From NCBI GenBank assembly GCA_964576705.1, contig CAZNVI010000002.1:8650-72649 (forward strand): a stretch of 64,000 bases of DNA, written 5' to 3'. The stretch is from CAYMDS01 sp964576705. Its GTDB lineage: Bacteria > Patescibacteriota > Microgenomatia > Levybacterales > UBA12049. Of this stretch, positions 36,306-44,473 are shown one piece after another. The number at the start of each line of letters is the position of its first letter. The first letter of the stretch is position 1. Under the pieces are notes generated by a model, which saw only the letters and a list, made by a program, of their open reading frames with translations, searched no databases and was not told the origin of the DNA. A program made the translations under genes and the position numbers.

Positions 36306-37391
36306 ATGAAAATTGTATTATTTGCAGGAGGTGTGGGTTCGAGATTATGGCCTCTGTCCAGGAAAAATAAGCCGAAGCAGTTTGGAAGAATTATAGCCAA
36401 TCGCTCGATGCTTCAAATAGCTGTGCATAAGCTTTTTCCTGAATTTGCATGGGAAGATGTGTTTATCTCTACTGGTAAGGCATTTGCAGATACTGTAAGA
36501 GAGCAACTTCCGCAGCTTCCGAAAGATAACATAATTGTTGAGCCTGAGATGCGAGATGTCGGACCGGCTGTAGGACTTGTGATAGCGCAATTCATAAAGC
36601 GCTTTCCTAATGAACCTGTTGTTTTATTGTGGGGAAGTGATCACTTGATAAAAAAAGAAAGTTTATTTAGAAAGACTTTACGTGCTGCAGAAGGGATTAT
36701 AGTGAATGATCCGAATAAAATAGTCTTTATTGGTCAAAAGCCTCGATTTGCCAATCAAAACGTAGGATATATCGAGTTCGGCGGTGAGCTTAAGGTAAAA
36801 AACGGTATTCAAGTTTATGCATTTAAGGATTTTCAATATGCACCGCCTTTAGATGTTGCTGAAGAATTTGCCAACGATAATCAACACGCATGGAATTTAG
36901 GGTATTTTGCGACATCTCCGGCTTTTCTTTGGGAACAGTTTGAAAAATTTGCACCTGATTTATTTTCTAAATTGAAAAAAATTAGCGATGCTTACGGAAG
37001 TGAAAATTACGAGTCAGTAATTAACGATGTATATCCAAGTATGGAAAAGATCTCATTTGACCATGCAATCCTCGAGAAAATTGACCGGTCTTCAGGAATG
37101 GTATTATCTGTAGATTTAGGATGGAGTGACATAGGAGCATGGGAAGCTATGAAAGAAGCACTTTCGAAAACTGAAGCTGAGAATGTAACGAAAGGAAAAA
37201 TAGTTCTGACTGATTGTAGAGACTCTATTTTGCATAATGAAACTTCTCAGCTAATTGTGGGAATAGATCTTGATGGCTTAGTGGTAGTTAACACTGAGGA
37301 CGTGATTCTCGTTTGTCCGAAAGAATCAGTTCCAAAAATTAAAAAATTTGTAACCGGTTTGAAAGGTACGAAATACGAGTATCTCGCATGA
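36306..37391 (+). CDS. manC: Mannose-1-phosphate guanylyltransferase-like protein
   Basis: The protein has 361 residues. FAGGVGSRLWPLSR at 6-19 and KPKQF at 22-26 are the GTP-binding signature of type II mannose-1-phosphate guanylyltransferases, and WGSDHLI and SVDLGWSDIGAWEAM also fit. It would make GDP-mannose for the mannosyltransferase-like GT4 enzymes. The sugar-binding FVEKP motif is not visible. The corresponding place, ahead of WNLGYFATSPAFLWEQF, reads AFKDFQYAPPLDVAEEF. Substrate specificity is therefore less certain. The isomerase domain of bifunctional enzymes is absent. It has its own promoter and probably heads a two-gene unit with the sugar transferase. Confidence 0.8.
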   Translation: MKIVLFAGGVGSRLWPLSRKNKPKQFGRIIANRSMLQIAVHKLFPEFAWEDVFISTGKAFADTVREQLPQLPKDNIIVEPEMRDVGPAVGLVIAQFIKRFPNEPVVLLWGSDHLIKKESLFRKTLRAAEGIIVNDPNKIVFIGQKPRFANQNVGYIEFGGELKVKNGIQVYAFKDFQYAPPLDVAEEFANDNQHAWNLGYFATSPAFLWEQFEKFAPDLFSKLKKISDAYGSENYESVINDVYPSMEKISFDHAILEKIDRSSGMVLSVDLGWSDIGAWEAMKEALSKTEAENVTKGKIVLTDCRDSILHNETSQLIVGIDLDGLVVVNTEDVILVCPKESVPKIKKFVTGLKGTKYEYLA

Positions 37392-37394
37392 AGC

Positions 37395-38060
37395 ATGCAG
37401 TATATCGAAATAAAAAAAAGTTTAGGTTATGAGGTATTGAAGCGGATATTAGATATCATTTCCTCGATCATACTTTTATTTTTTTTCTTACCCATAATGC
37501 TTGTTGTAGCTATTTCTATTAAGCTGGATTCTAGTGGTCCTATATTTGCAGATACCCCCTCAAGAGTAGGAAAAAATGGTAAGCTTTTTAAAATGTACAA
37601 ATTCCGTTCGATGATTAAGAATGCTCATGAACTGCTTCGGGAAGATCCTAAATTTGCGAAACTTTATAATGATTATAAAATCGGAAGCTATAAACTGGTA
37701 AATGATCCCAGGATTACTAAGGTAGGTAGATTTATCAGAAAGCATTCACTTGATGAAGTGCCTCAGCTTGTTAATATCTTATTTGGTGATATGAGCTTGG
37801 TCGGCCCGCGGGCTTATTACCCTGATGAGATTAAAGAGCAGCAGCAAAAGTATCCTGAAACTAAACAAGCGGTAAAAATTGTGTTATCCGTAAAACCCGG
37901 CTTGACTGGATTTTGGCAGGTTTCGGGGAGGTCTGAGGTGAATTTCGATAAGCGAATTCAGATGGATGCAGAATACGTAAAGAAAAGGTCGATTATGTAT
38001 GATCTAAAAATAATTATGCTCACACCCTGGGCGATGATTTCAGGTAAGGGTGCTCGTTAA
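37395..38060 (+). CDS. Initiating sugar-phosphate transferase (WbaP/WcaJ family)
   Basis: This 221-residue member of the bacterial sugar transferase family has one hydrophobic segment at about 20-42. The catalytic core reads KMYKFRSM, HSLDEVPQL, GDMSLVGPRAYYPDE and KPGLTGFWQVSGRSE. It moves a hexose-1-phosphate from a nucleotide sugar to undecaprenyl phosphate, the first step of the glycan. It is the short monotopic form without the four extra N-terminal helices of WbaP. It is placed three bases after manC. Confidence 0.9.
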   Translation: MQYIEIKKSLGYEVLKRILDIISSIILLFFFLPIMLVVAISIKLDSSGPIFADTPSRVGKNGKLFKMYKFRSMIKNAHELLREDPKFAKLYNDYKIGSYKLVNDPRITKVGRFIRKHSLDEVPQLVNILFGDMSLVGPRAYYPDEIKEQQQKYPETKQAVKIVLSVKPGLTGFWQVSGRSEVNFDKRIQMDAEYVKKRSIMYDLKIIMLTPWAMISGKGAR

Positions 38061-38061
38061 T

Positions 38062-38091
38062 TTGACATGTCTATATCAAGTTGAGTATTAT
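38062..38091 (+). promoter_or_regulatory. Promoter with leaderless geometry, before the DUF4012 gene
   Basis: A perfect TTGACA at 38062-38067 and TATTAT at 38086-38091 are spaced by 18 bases. The ATG at 38099 begins seven bases after the -10 box, so the transcript should start at or next to it. This settles the start: the TTG at 38081, which opens a longer frame, lies inside the promoter. Confidence 0.65.
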
Positions 38092-38098
38092 AGTTTAT

Positions 38099-40039
38099 AT
38101 GGCTAGCTTTGAAAAGATTGATTTGAATACTAAAAATACACTTGATAGCAAGATAGATCCTTCATTTATGAAATTAAAAAAACGTAAGAAAATAAAAACA
38201 CCTTTTAAGTTGATTGGAGTAATATTAACTGTATTATTACTTTTGGGCATATTGACTGCTATGCCTGCTTACGCTACATATAAATCCGCCAAAGCAACTT
38301 ACAATCAGGCGAAGGCAATCTCTTCTGCGATGAAGCAACAAAATGTAGCACTGGCATCAGAAGAGCTTGAAAAAACTAAACTAAGTCTCGCTGATACAAG
38401 AAAGAATTTTGACAGAATGTTTTTATTGCGTTTTATTCCAATAGTGCACTTTTATTATAACGATGCTGATCATAGCTTAAAAGCTGCTACTGAAGGCCTC
38501 AAGACTGCAACTATAGTGATTGATGCACTTAAGCCATATGCGGATGTTTTAGGATTAAAAGGTACAGGGAGTTTTTCATCCGGATCGGCTGAAGACCGTA
38601 TTAAAACTGCTGTAATGACTATGGGCAAAATCACACCGCAAATTGATACAATCGCTGATTCTCTTCTCATCGTCCAAAAAGAAATAGATGCAGTAAATCC
38701 AAATCATTACCCGGAGTTAATATTCGGTACGAAACCAAAAATGCAGCTTACTCAGCTTAAAGACTTAACAGATCAGGGCGTTGATCTCGTAAATCAAGCG
38801 CGTCCGCTTATTAAAGTCTTACCGGTACTTCTAGGTGAGTCTGAAACTAAAAAATACCTGGTATTATTCCAGAATGATAAGGAGCTTCGTGCTACGGGTG
38901 GATTCATTACTGCATATTCTATTATAAATATCGATAAAGGTAAGTTATCAATTGAGCGATCTGAAGATATATATGAACTAGACGAGACAGTAAGTAATAA
39001 ACCTAAAGCACCCTCCCCTATACTTAAGTATCTACCCGGTGTTTCTCTTTTAAATTTGCGTGATTCAAATATTTCACCTGACTTCGTAACTTCGATGAAG
39101 ACTTTTATGGAACTCTATGATGATGCAGGTCGTTCTGTTCCTGTGGACGGAATAATAGCTATCGACACAGATGTACTAGTTTCAACCATTAAAATACTGG
39201 ATGGGCAGATAACTGCGTCCGGAATCACTTTCACGACAGAAAATGATGAAAGATGTAATTGCCCTCAAGTCATTTATGTACTTGAAGACAGTATTTCAAA
39301 GCCGGTGCAATTTATAAGGGAAGACAGAAAGGGTTTAATCGGATCTTTAATGAAAGCTATTATGGATAAAGCTTTGTCATCTTCACCGAAGCAATATTGG
39401 GGTCCACTTTTTCAGACTATGTTAGCACAAACCAACCAGAAGCATATACTCTTTTATCTCTTCGATACCGAAGCGCAAAAAGGGATTGAAGCTGTAAATG
39501 CTGCCGGGAGAATAGATCCTTTCGAAGGTGATTACTTGCATATCAATGACACAAATTTCGGCGGACAAAAGTCAAATCTTTTCACATCGCATGCAATCGA
39601 AAACGAATATACAATCGAGAAAGACGGCAGTATTAAAAAGACAGTAACGATAACTTATAAAAATGACTTTCCTCCATCTAATTGTAACTTGGAAGCAGGC
39701 CAGCTATGTCTTAATGCAGTTCTTAGGAACTATCTCCGCTTATATGTTCCGAAAGGAAGTGAATTAATTGACAGTAAGGGATCGCAGGTAAAAATGGTTA
39801 CATATACTGATTTAGACAAGACAGTATTTGAAGGATTTTTGACGGTACGTCCATTAGGTCAGTCCAAATTCACCGTAACTTATAAACTTCCGTTCAAATT
39901 GTCTAAAAATTCACCTTTACCTGTACTTATCCAAAAACAACCCGGTACATTCGGACATGAAATGAAGGTGATATTAAACGGTAAGACTGTTGAGGAATTC
40001 AAATTATTTTCAGATAAGAAAATGCAATTGGAAGTATAA
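38099..40039 (+). CDS. DUF4012-domain membrane-anchored protein
   Basis: From the ATG at 38099 the protein has 646 residues. A basic N-terminus, one helix at about 36-56 and a coiled-coil-like stretch (TYKSAKATYNQAKAISSAMK) precede a large outer domain. KKYLVLFQNDKELRATGGFI and the following block are the hallmark of DUF4012. This family is found near polysaccharide genes in Actinobacteria and candidate-phyla bacteria, and its function is not established. It closes the polysaccharide locus and may help attach or organise the finished glycan. recO follows after three bases. Confidence 0.85.
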   Translation: MASFEKIDLNTKNTLDSKIDPSFMKLKKRKKIKTPFKLIGVILTVLLLLGILTAMPAYATYKSAKATYNQAKAISSAMKQQNVALASEELEKTKLSLADTRKNFDRMFLLRFIPIVHFYYNDADHSLKAATEGLKTATIVIDALKPYADVLGLKGTGSFSSGSAEDRIKTAVMTMGKITPQIDTIADSLLIVQKEIDAVNPNHYPELIFGTKPKMQLTQLKDLTDQGVDLVNQARPLIKVLPVLLGESETKKYLVLFQNDKELRATGGFITAYSIINIDKGKLSIERSEDIYELDETVSNKPKAPSPILKYLPGVSLLNLRDSNISPDFVTSMKTFMELYDDAGRSVPVDGIIAIDTDVLVSTIKILDGQITASGITFTTENDERCNCPQVIYVLEDSISKPVQFIREDRKGLIGSLMKAIMDKALSSSPKQYWGPLFQTMLAQTNQKHILFYLFDTEAQKGIEAVNAAGRIDPFEGDYLHINDTNFGGQKSNLFTSHAIENEYTIEKDGSIKKTVTITYKNDFPPSNCNLEAGQLCLNAVLRNYLRLYVPKGSELIDSKGSQVKMVTYTDLDKTVFEGFLTVRPLGQSKFTVTYKLPFKLSKNSPLPVLIQKQPGTFGHEMKVILNGKTVEEFKLFSDKKMQLEV

Positions 40040-40042
40040 GCT

Positions 40043-40588
40043 ATGCGGAGCTTTAAAACTGAAGGAATCGTAATCAGAAGAAGAAATTTTGGTGAGTCAG
40101 ACAGACTTGTAACTATATTAAGCTTAGAGCATGGAAAGATGGTTCTTAAAGCTAAAGGAGTTCGCAAGATTACAAGTAAACGATCATCACATGTCGAGCT
40201 ATTGAATCATTCAACTATTACTGCATATACAGCCAAGGCACTTCCTTTATTAATTGAAGCCTCCATGATAGATGACTATTCAAGTATAAAAACTGATCTT
40301 GTGAAAATAGGAGCAGCATATCATATGTGTGAGTTAATTGACAGTTTATGTCCGGAATGGGTAGAGTATGATTCGGTATTCGAGCTTCTCAAGAGTTCAT
40401 TAGTAAAACTTGCGAATTATGATTATACTACGGTTATCACGCATGATTTTGAGATATCTTTATTAAGTATACTAGGTTATTGGCATGGTAGTATTGAGTT
40501 GGCTAAACAGTTGGATACGGAAAGATTCGTCGAAAATATAATTGAACGAAAATTAAAAAGTAAACAAGTTTTCGCCAAAATACAATAG
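40043..40588 (+). CDS. recO: DNA repair protein RecO, short form
   Basis: The 181-residue protein begins with the RecO OB-fold: FKTEGIVIRRRNFGESDRLVTILSLEHGK, then VLKAKGVRK. The helical part (AAYHMCELIDSLCPE) is present, but the C-terminus is about 60 residues shorter than in E. coli or Bacillus RecO. RecO loads RecA onto SSB-coated DNA with RecR. The gene follows the DUF4012 gene by three bases and may be read from its promoter. Confidence 0.85.
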   Translation: MRSFKTEGIVIRRRNFGESDRLVTILSLEHGKMVLKAKGVRKITSKRSSHVELLNHSTITAYTAKALPLLIEASMIDDYSSIKTDLVKIGAAYHMCELIDSLCPEWVEYDSVFELLKSSLVKLANYDYTTVITHDFEISLLSILGYWHGSIELAKQLDTERFVENIIERKLKSKQVFAKIQ

Positions 40589-40614
40589 CCTCACTTTTAT
40601 TAGCTTCATTTTTC

Positions 40615-40623
40615 TGATATTAT
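40615..40623 (+). promoter_or_regulatory. Extended -10 promoter before glyQS
   Basis: TG-A-TATTAT at 40615-40623 is an extended -10 element, which can work without a good -35. Only six bases separate it from the ATG at 40630, so the mRNA is probably leaderless. Confidence 0.5.
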
Positions 40624-40629
40624 ACAGTC

Positions 40630-42099
40630 ATGGAAAATAAATCTAGTCCGATTAAATCTGATTTTATGGATAAAATTGTTTCATTGGCAAAGCGCCGCGG
40701 ATTTATATATCCAGGATCTGATTTATATGGTGGTCTGGCAAATACATATGATTATGGTCCAGCGGGAGCCGAGCTATTAAGAAATATTAAGAATTTATGG
40801 TGGAAAAAATTTGTGAATCTGAGAGACGATATAGTAGGGATTGACGCGAATATTATTTCCCCAAAAATTGTATGGGATGCGTCAGGGCATACATCCGGGT
40901 TCTCTGATGCTTTAATTGACTGTAAATCCTGTAAAAACAGAATTAGAGCGGATCATTTGATTGAAGATTGGCTTGAGAATAACTCACCGCACATTTTAGA
41001 CAGAAAAAACACTAAAAATATCACAAGTCAGGAATTTAAAAAGGCCGTGGAAATTAAAAAAGTCGAAGGTTGGTCTGAAATAAAAATGGATGAATTCATT
41101 TCAGAATTTAAAATTCTATGTCCGAAATGTAAAAAGTTTGACTGGACAAACGTTCGTAAATTCAATCTTCTTTTTCCAGTTAAGCTGGGAATTATAGAAG
41201 GTGACCAGAGCCTTGTTTATCTGCGAGGGGAAACCGCTCAAGGCATGTTTATCAATTTCAAAAATGTAGTTGATTCTACTCGCGTACGTCTGCCGTTTGG
41301 TATAGCCCAAGTTGGAAAAAGTTTTCGAAATGAAATAACTTTAGGTAATTCTATATTTAGAACTATTGAGTTTGAGCAGGGAGAGATAGAATACTTTTTC
41401 GACCCTGAAAAATCCGACTGGGAACAATTATTCGCGAATTGGAAAGAACAAATGTGGAGTTTTATTGTGAAGGATTTAGGCATTAATACAGATAATTTAA
41501 GGTGGAGAGTCCATACAGATGAAGAAAGATCTTTTTATAGCTCAAAGACTGAAGATTTGGAATATAATTTTCCTTTTGGCTTCAAGGAATTGTGGGGATT
41601 AGGTTATCGTACAGATTATGACTTAAAGCAACATATGCAGTATTCAGGCAAAGATCTTTCTATAACAGATCCTTATTCTGGTAAAAAAGTAATTCCGCAT
41701 GTTATAGAGCCAGCGGTCGGGATTAACCGCTTGATGCTGATGGTGCTCTGTGACGCTTATTCAGAAGAAGATCATAGAATTGTTTTGAAGCTGCATCCGA
41801 AAATTGCTCCATACAAGATTGCTGTATTTCCGCTTTTGGCGAATAAAATTGATTTAGTAGGTAAAGCAAGAGAGGTTTATTCATTATTAAATCCTGAATT
41901 TTCGGTAACCTGGGATGATAGAGGAAATATAGGAAAAAGATATTTATATCAAGATGAAATCGGTACTCCCTGGTGTGTGACTGTAGATTTCCAAACTCTT
42001 GAGGATGGTACGGTGACGGTAAGAGATAGAGATACAACAAAACAGGAAAGAATTAAATTCGAAAGTCTAGAGCAGTACTTTAACCAACTGCTAAAATAA
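40630..42099 (+). CDS. glyQS: Glycyl-tRNA synthetase, homodimeric class II type
   Basis: This 489-residue enzyme attaches glycine to tRNA-Gly. The N-terminus shows RRGFIYPGSDLYGG.ANTYDYGPAG, the family signature. DASGHTSGFSD, two CxxC pairs for zinc (CKSCKNR and CPKCKKF), LRGETAQGMFINF and RTIEFEQGEIEYFF follow (class II motif 2 region). IEPAVGINRLMLMVL is motif 3. The C-terminal anticodon-binding domain has KIAPYKIAVFPLL and TPWCVTVDF. It is the bacterial alpha2 form, not the GlyQ/GlyS tetramer. The leaderless-type promoter lies directly upstream. Confidence 0.95.
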   Translation: MENKSSPIKSDFMDKIVSLAKRRGFIYPGSDLYGGLANTYDYGPAGAELLRNIKNLWWKKFVNLRDDIVGIDANIISPKIVWDASGHTSGFSDALIDCKSCKNRIRADHLIEDWLENNSPHILDRKNTKNITSQEFKKAVEIKKVEGWSEIKMDEFISEFKILCPKCKKFDWTNVRKFNLLFPVKLGIIEGDQSLVYLRGETAQGMFINFKNVVDSTRVRLPFGIAQVGKSFRNEITLGNSIFRTIEFEQGEIEYFFDPEKSDWEQLFANWKEQMWSFIVKDLGINTDNLRWRVHTDEERSFYSSKTEDLEYNFPFGFKELWGLGYRTDYDLKQHMQYSGKDLSITDPYSGKKVIPHVIEPAVGINRLMLMVLCDAYSEEDHRIVLKLHPKIAPYKIAVFPLLANKIDLVGKAREVYSLLNPEFSVTWDDRGNIGKRYLYQDEIGTPWCVTVDFQTLEDGTVTVRDRDTTKQERIKFESLEQYFNQLLK

Positions 42100-42107
42100 T
42101 TTTTTAT

Positions 42108-42135
42108 TTGCATATCTGAGTTCTAATAATATAAT
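42108..42135 (+). promoter_or_regulatory. Promoter before the membrane-anchored unknown
   Basis: TTGCAT at 42108-42113 and a perfect TATAAT at 42130-42135 are spaced by 16 bases. The expected start near 42142 leaves a leader of about eight bases before the ATG at 42150. Confidence 0.55.
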
Positions 42136-42149
42136 ATATATTTATCCTC

Positions 42150-42656
42150 ATGAATAATAAAAAATTACTACTTATTATCGGCGGAATTGTCCTTCTGCTT
42201 TTTATAATTGGTGGGGTTCTCGTATTTTCTACCCGTTCAAGTAACGATAGCGACAGTAATAATAGTAATGTGACTACTGGTGAAAATATTGGCACGCTTA
42301 AACCTTCTGATATAGGCTTAAAGCTAGTTTTAAGTAGTAATAATCAAAAAGTAAGGGTGGTTGTGGATGATATTAGTAATATAAAGTCACTTGAGTATGA
42401 TATTTCTTACGATGCGGATATTCCAGCCTCAGAACTTGCTCCAGGTGAAACAGGAGGAAAGGTAGAGCGTGGATTTAGCGATGAAGCGAAAATTACATCA
42501 TCTCAGAGTCGATACGAATCTAAGGATTTTGATTTAGGATCATGCTCAAGAAATGTCTGCAGATACGATACAGGAGTTGAGGAAGTTCGGATTATAATGA
42601 AGGTTATTAAAAAAGACGGTAAGGTATACGAAGTAAAAGACTCAGTAGAAGTTTAA
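42150..42656 (+). CDS. Membrane-anchored protein of unknown function
   Basis: This 168-residue protein has one helix at about 5-26 with a short basic inside segment. A Ser/Asn-rich linker (SSNDSDSNNSN) and an outer domain of about 125 residues follow. The domain has beta-strand character and two cysteines (GSCSRNVCRYD) that could form a disulfide. I do not recognise a family. It has its own promoter and is separated from mraZ by the 143-base regulatory region, so it is probably a single-gene unit. Confidence 0.65.
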   Translation: MNNKKLLLIIGGIVLLLFIIGGVLVFSTRSSNDSDSNNSNVTTGENIGTLKPSDIGLKLVLSSNNQKVRVVVDDISNIKSLEYDISYDADIPASELAPGETGGKVERGFSDEAKITSSQSRYESKDFDLGSCSRNVCRYDTGVEEVRIIMKVIKKDGKVYEVKDSVEV

Positions 42657-42734
42657 TCCCCCTTTTCTTACATTTATTATCACTACCCCTTGTGTGTTTA
42701 ATATTTTTTAACACTAATTTAGTAAATATATACA

Positions 42735-42763
42735 TTGACAGCTCATGTATTTTATTGTTAAAT
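42735..42763 (+). promoter_or_regulatory. mraZ promoter
   Basis: A perfect TTGACA at 42735-42740 and TTAAAT at 42758-42763, spaced by 17 bases, precede mraZ. The expected start is near 42770. The -10 box lies in the right arm of the inverted repeat at 42742-42770. The upstream part of the 143-base gap (42657-42734) is AT-rich and holds nothing else I can support. Confidence 0.6.
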
Positions 42764-42770
42764 ACATGAG
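42742..42770 (+). promoter_or_regulatory. Perfect 11-base inverted repeat overlapping the mraZ promoter
   Basis: CTCATGTATTT at 42742-42752 and its exact reverse complement at 42760-42770 are separated by seven bases. The repeat fills the spacer and the -10 box. No T-run follows, so it looks like an operator for a dimeric regulator rather than a terminator. Confidence 0.55.
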
Positions 42771-42772
42771 TA

Positions 42773-42789
42773 CTGGTGATTTCTGGTGA
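42773..42789 (+). promoter_or_regulatory. Ten-base-spaced direct repeats, candidate MraZ box
   Basis: CTGGTGA occurs at 42773-42779 and again at 42783-42789, one helical turn apart, just before the mraZ ATG. MraZ proteins are known to bind short G-rich direct repeats with about ten-base spacing upstream of their own gene, so autoregulation is likely. The match is to the geometry, not to an exact published site. Confidence 0.5.
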
Positions 42790-42799
42790 ATGATGATTT

Positions 42800-43246
42800 A
42801 TGTTTCAAGGGCAGGTCGCAGCGAATGTGGGAGCGTTTTTCCGAATAGCGTTTCCAAAAGATTACCGGGAGAAACTAGGAGAAAGAATAATATTAACTTA
42901 CGGTTTTGAAAATTCACTTATAGCGACTAATGAGCAGAGATGGGAAGAGTTATTTAACCTTGAGCTTAAAGATAAATCATTCTTTTCAGAGAAGGTAAGA
43001 GAAATAAAGAGAGTATTTTTAGGAGGGATCACAAGTATAGAATTTGACCAACAAGGAAGATTTATAGTTCCAGAATATTTACGAAATTACGCAAAAATAA
43101 CAGTAAAATCAGAAGCAGTATTTGTTTGGCAAAAAGATTACATAGAAATTTGGGATAAAGTGACTTGGACTGAGCGACAAAGTGTAGCATTAAAAAACTT
43201 AACACTTATAGGTGAGAATCTGTCCAGAAGGGGAGTCGATGAGTGA
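42800..43246 (+). CDS. mraZ: Transcriptional regulator MraZ
   Basis: This 148-residue protein is near the normal length and carries two SpoVT/AbrB-like halves. FRIAFPKDYREKLGE is in the first, and SIEFDQQGRFIVPEYLRNYAKI in the second, with the DxxGR-type motif. It forms ring-shaped oligomers that bind DNA upstream of the division cluster, and it usually leads that cluster, as here. Its stop overlaps the start of rsmH by eight bases. Confidence 0.9.
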   Translation: MFQGQVAANVGAFFRIAFPKDYREKLGERIILTYGFENSLIATNEQRWEELFNLELKDKSFFSEKVREIKRVFLGGITSIEFDQQGRFIVPEYLRNYAKITVKSEAVFVWQKDYIEIWDKVTWTERQSVALKNLTLIGENLSRRGVDE

Positions 43247-44135
43247 TTATCATAAAAGTGTACTTTTACAACAAGTTTTAGATTATTTAAGAATAACAGA
43301 TGGGAAAAAGTATATTGATGCGACTCTGGGAGGAGGAGGACATACATTTGCTATTTTGAGACAAGGTGGTAAGGTTTTTGGTTTGGACGTAGATGAAGAG
43401 GCGTTAGAGTACGTTAAAGAAGAATTCAAAATTCAAAATCCAAAATTCAAAATCGATAAAACGCAATTAACAATAGCAAAAGGAAACTTTCGGGATATCG
43501 ACGAGTTGGCAAGAGAAAACGGATTTGGGAAGGTAGCGGGAATACTTTTCGATTTAGGAGTTTCGAGTCATCAGCTCGACACTCCAGGGCGAGGGTTTAG
43601 CTTTAAATTTGACGCTACTTTAGACATGAGGATGGATCGCGATCTTTCGGTTAAAGCACTGGATCTGCTTAGAGTACTAACGAAAGGAGAATTATATGAG
43701 CTTTTTAAAAATTTTGGTGAAGAAAGTAATGCCCTACGGATTGCTTCAAATATTGTTGAGTCCCGTAGAATAAGTCCGATTGAGAATACATTACAGCTTG
43801 GAGCAATTATACAAAGAAGTGTCCGAATAAAAGATCAAAAGACAAATCCGGCGACACGAGTGTTTCAAGCATTGCGAATAGCAGTTAACGACGAGTTGGG
43901 AAGTATCAAAGAAGCATTACCTAAAGCGCTGTCGTTACTCGAGACTGATGGAAGGGTTGTAGTTATTTCCTTTCATTCCTTAGAAGACAGGATTGTGAAG
44001 CATACATTTATAGATTGGAAGAAAAAAGGAATGGGAAGAATTATTACTAAAGATCCAATCATACCAAGCGAAGCTGAAATAACTTCAAATATAAGAAGCA
44101 GAAGTGCAAAGATGAGAGTTTTTGAAAAGATTTAG
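43239..44135 (+). CDS. rsmH: 16S rRNA (cytosine1402-N4)-methyltransferase
   Basis: This 298-residue protein (formerly MraW) starts at the ATG at 43239 inside the end of mraZ. The purine-rich AAGGGGAG at 43227-43234 fits a Shine-Dalgarno. A GTG at 43212 gives a longer frame but no better N-terminus. It shows HKSVLLQQVLDYL, DATLGGGGHT at 27-36 (SAM loop), GILFDLGVSSHQLDTPGRGFSF, the RVFQALRI..N.EL block, and VISFHSLEDRIVK near the end. A heptad array at 43424-43451 encodes EFKIQNPKFKID in a variable loop after strand 2. Confidence 0.93.
   Translation: MSDYHKSVLLQQVLDYLRITDGKKYIDATLGGGGHTFAILRQGGKVFGLDVDEEALEYVKEEFKIQNPKFKIDKTQLTIAKGNFRDIDELARENGFGKVAGILFDLGVSSHQLDTPGRGFSFKFDATLDMRMDRDLSVKALDLLRVLTKGELYELFKNFGEESNALRIASNIVESRRISPIENTLQLGAIIQRSVRIKDQKTNPATRVFQALRIAVNDELGSIKEALPKALSLLETDGRVVVISFHSLEDRIVKHTFIDWKKKGMGRIITKDPIIPSEAEITSNIRSRSAKMRVFEKI
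43424..43451 (+). repeat. Seven-base tandem repeat (ATTCAAA type)
   Basis: Four heptads, three ATTCAAA and one ATCCAAA, lie in rsmH and encode residues at about 62-71. The protein frame continues normally through them. Confidence 0.7.
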
Positions 44136-44149
44136 TCACACAATTTTAT

Positions 44150-44185
44150 CTATTCATAAATAGGGTGGATCTTACTTATGAATAG
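44150..44185 (+). repeat. Ten-base inverted repeat immediately before ftsL
   Basis: CTATTCATAA at 44150-44159 and its exact reverse complement at 44176-44185 flank 16 bases that include AGGGTGGAT. The right arm ends two bases before the ftsL ATG. It could be an operator or an RNA stem that affects ftsL translation. Confidence 0.5.
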
Positions 44186-44187
44186 AA

Positions 44188-44469
44188 ATGAAAAAATTAA
44201 TAGTACTTACATTTCCACTTTTATTAGTAACTGTATTACTTTCAATTACGCACGTTATAGTTTCCAACATGCTTTCAACTGCCGGTGTTGAGTTAGATCA
44301 GTTGCAAACTGATTTAGTAAAGTATGAAAAAGAAAACATAATTCTCCGTGAAAAAGTTTTAGCAGATACTTCATTACAAAATATTGCATCGATTGCAGCA
44401 GGGATGGGCTTCGTTGATTCAAAATCTACAATAAACTTGACACATAAGGAACCTCTAACCAGAAGATAA
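44188..44469 (+). CDS. ftsL: FtsL/DivIC-like septum protein
   Basis: The 93-residue protein has a short inside tail, one helix at about 4-25 and a coiled coil at about 34-62 (AGVELDQLQTDLVKYEKENIILREKV). It ends with SLQNIASIAAGMGFVDSKS, which resembles the FtsL pattern after the coiled coil. FtsL bridges FtsB and FtsQ and helps activate septal synthesis. The family is poorly conserved, so the call relies on length, topology and the place between rsmH and ftsI. Confidence 0.75.
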   Translation: MKKLIVLTFPLLLVTVLLSITHVIVSNMLSTAGVELDQLQTDLVKYEKENIILREKVLADTSLQNIASIAAGMGFVDSKSTINLTHKEPLTRR

Positions 44470-44473
44470 TATT

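Noticed and set aside
38081..38098. TTG start giving six extra residues to the DUF4012 protein
   Set aside because: The TTG lies within the promoter, upstream of the -10 box, so the transcript would not include it.
42673..42720. Terminator before mraZ from the GTGTTTAA/TTAACAC pairing
   Set aside because: The pairing is short and imperfect, AU-rich, and no clear T-run follows. Stability is doubtful.
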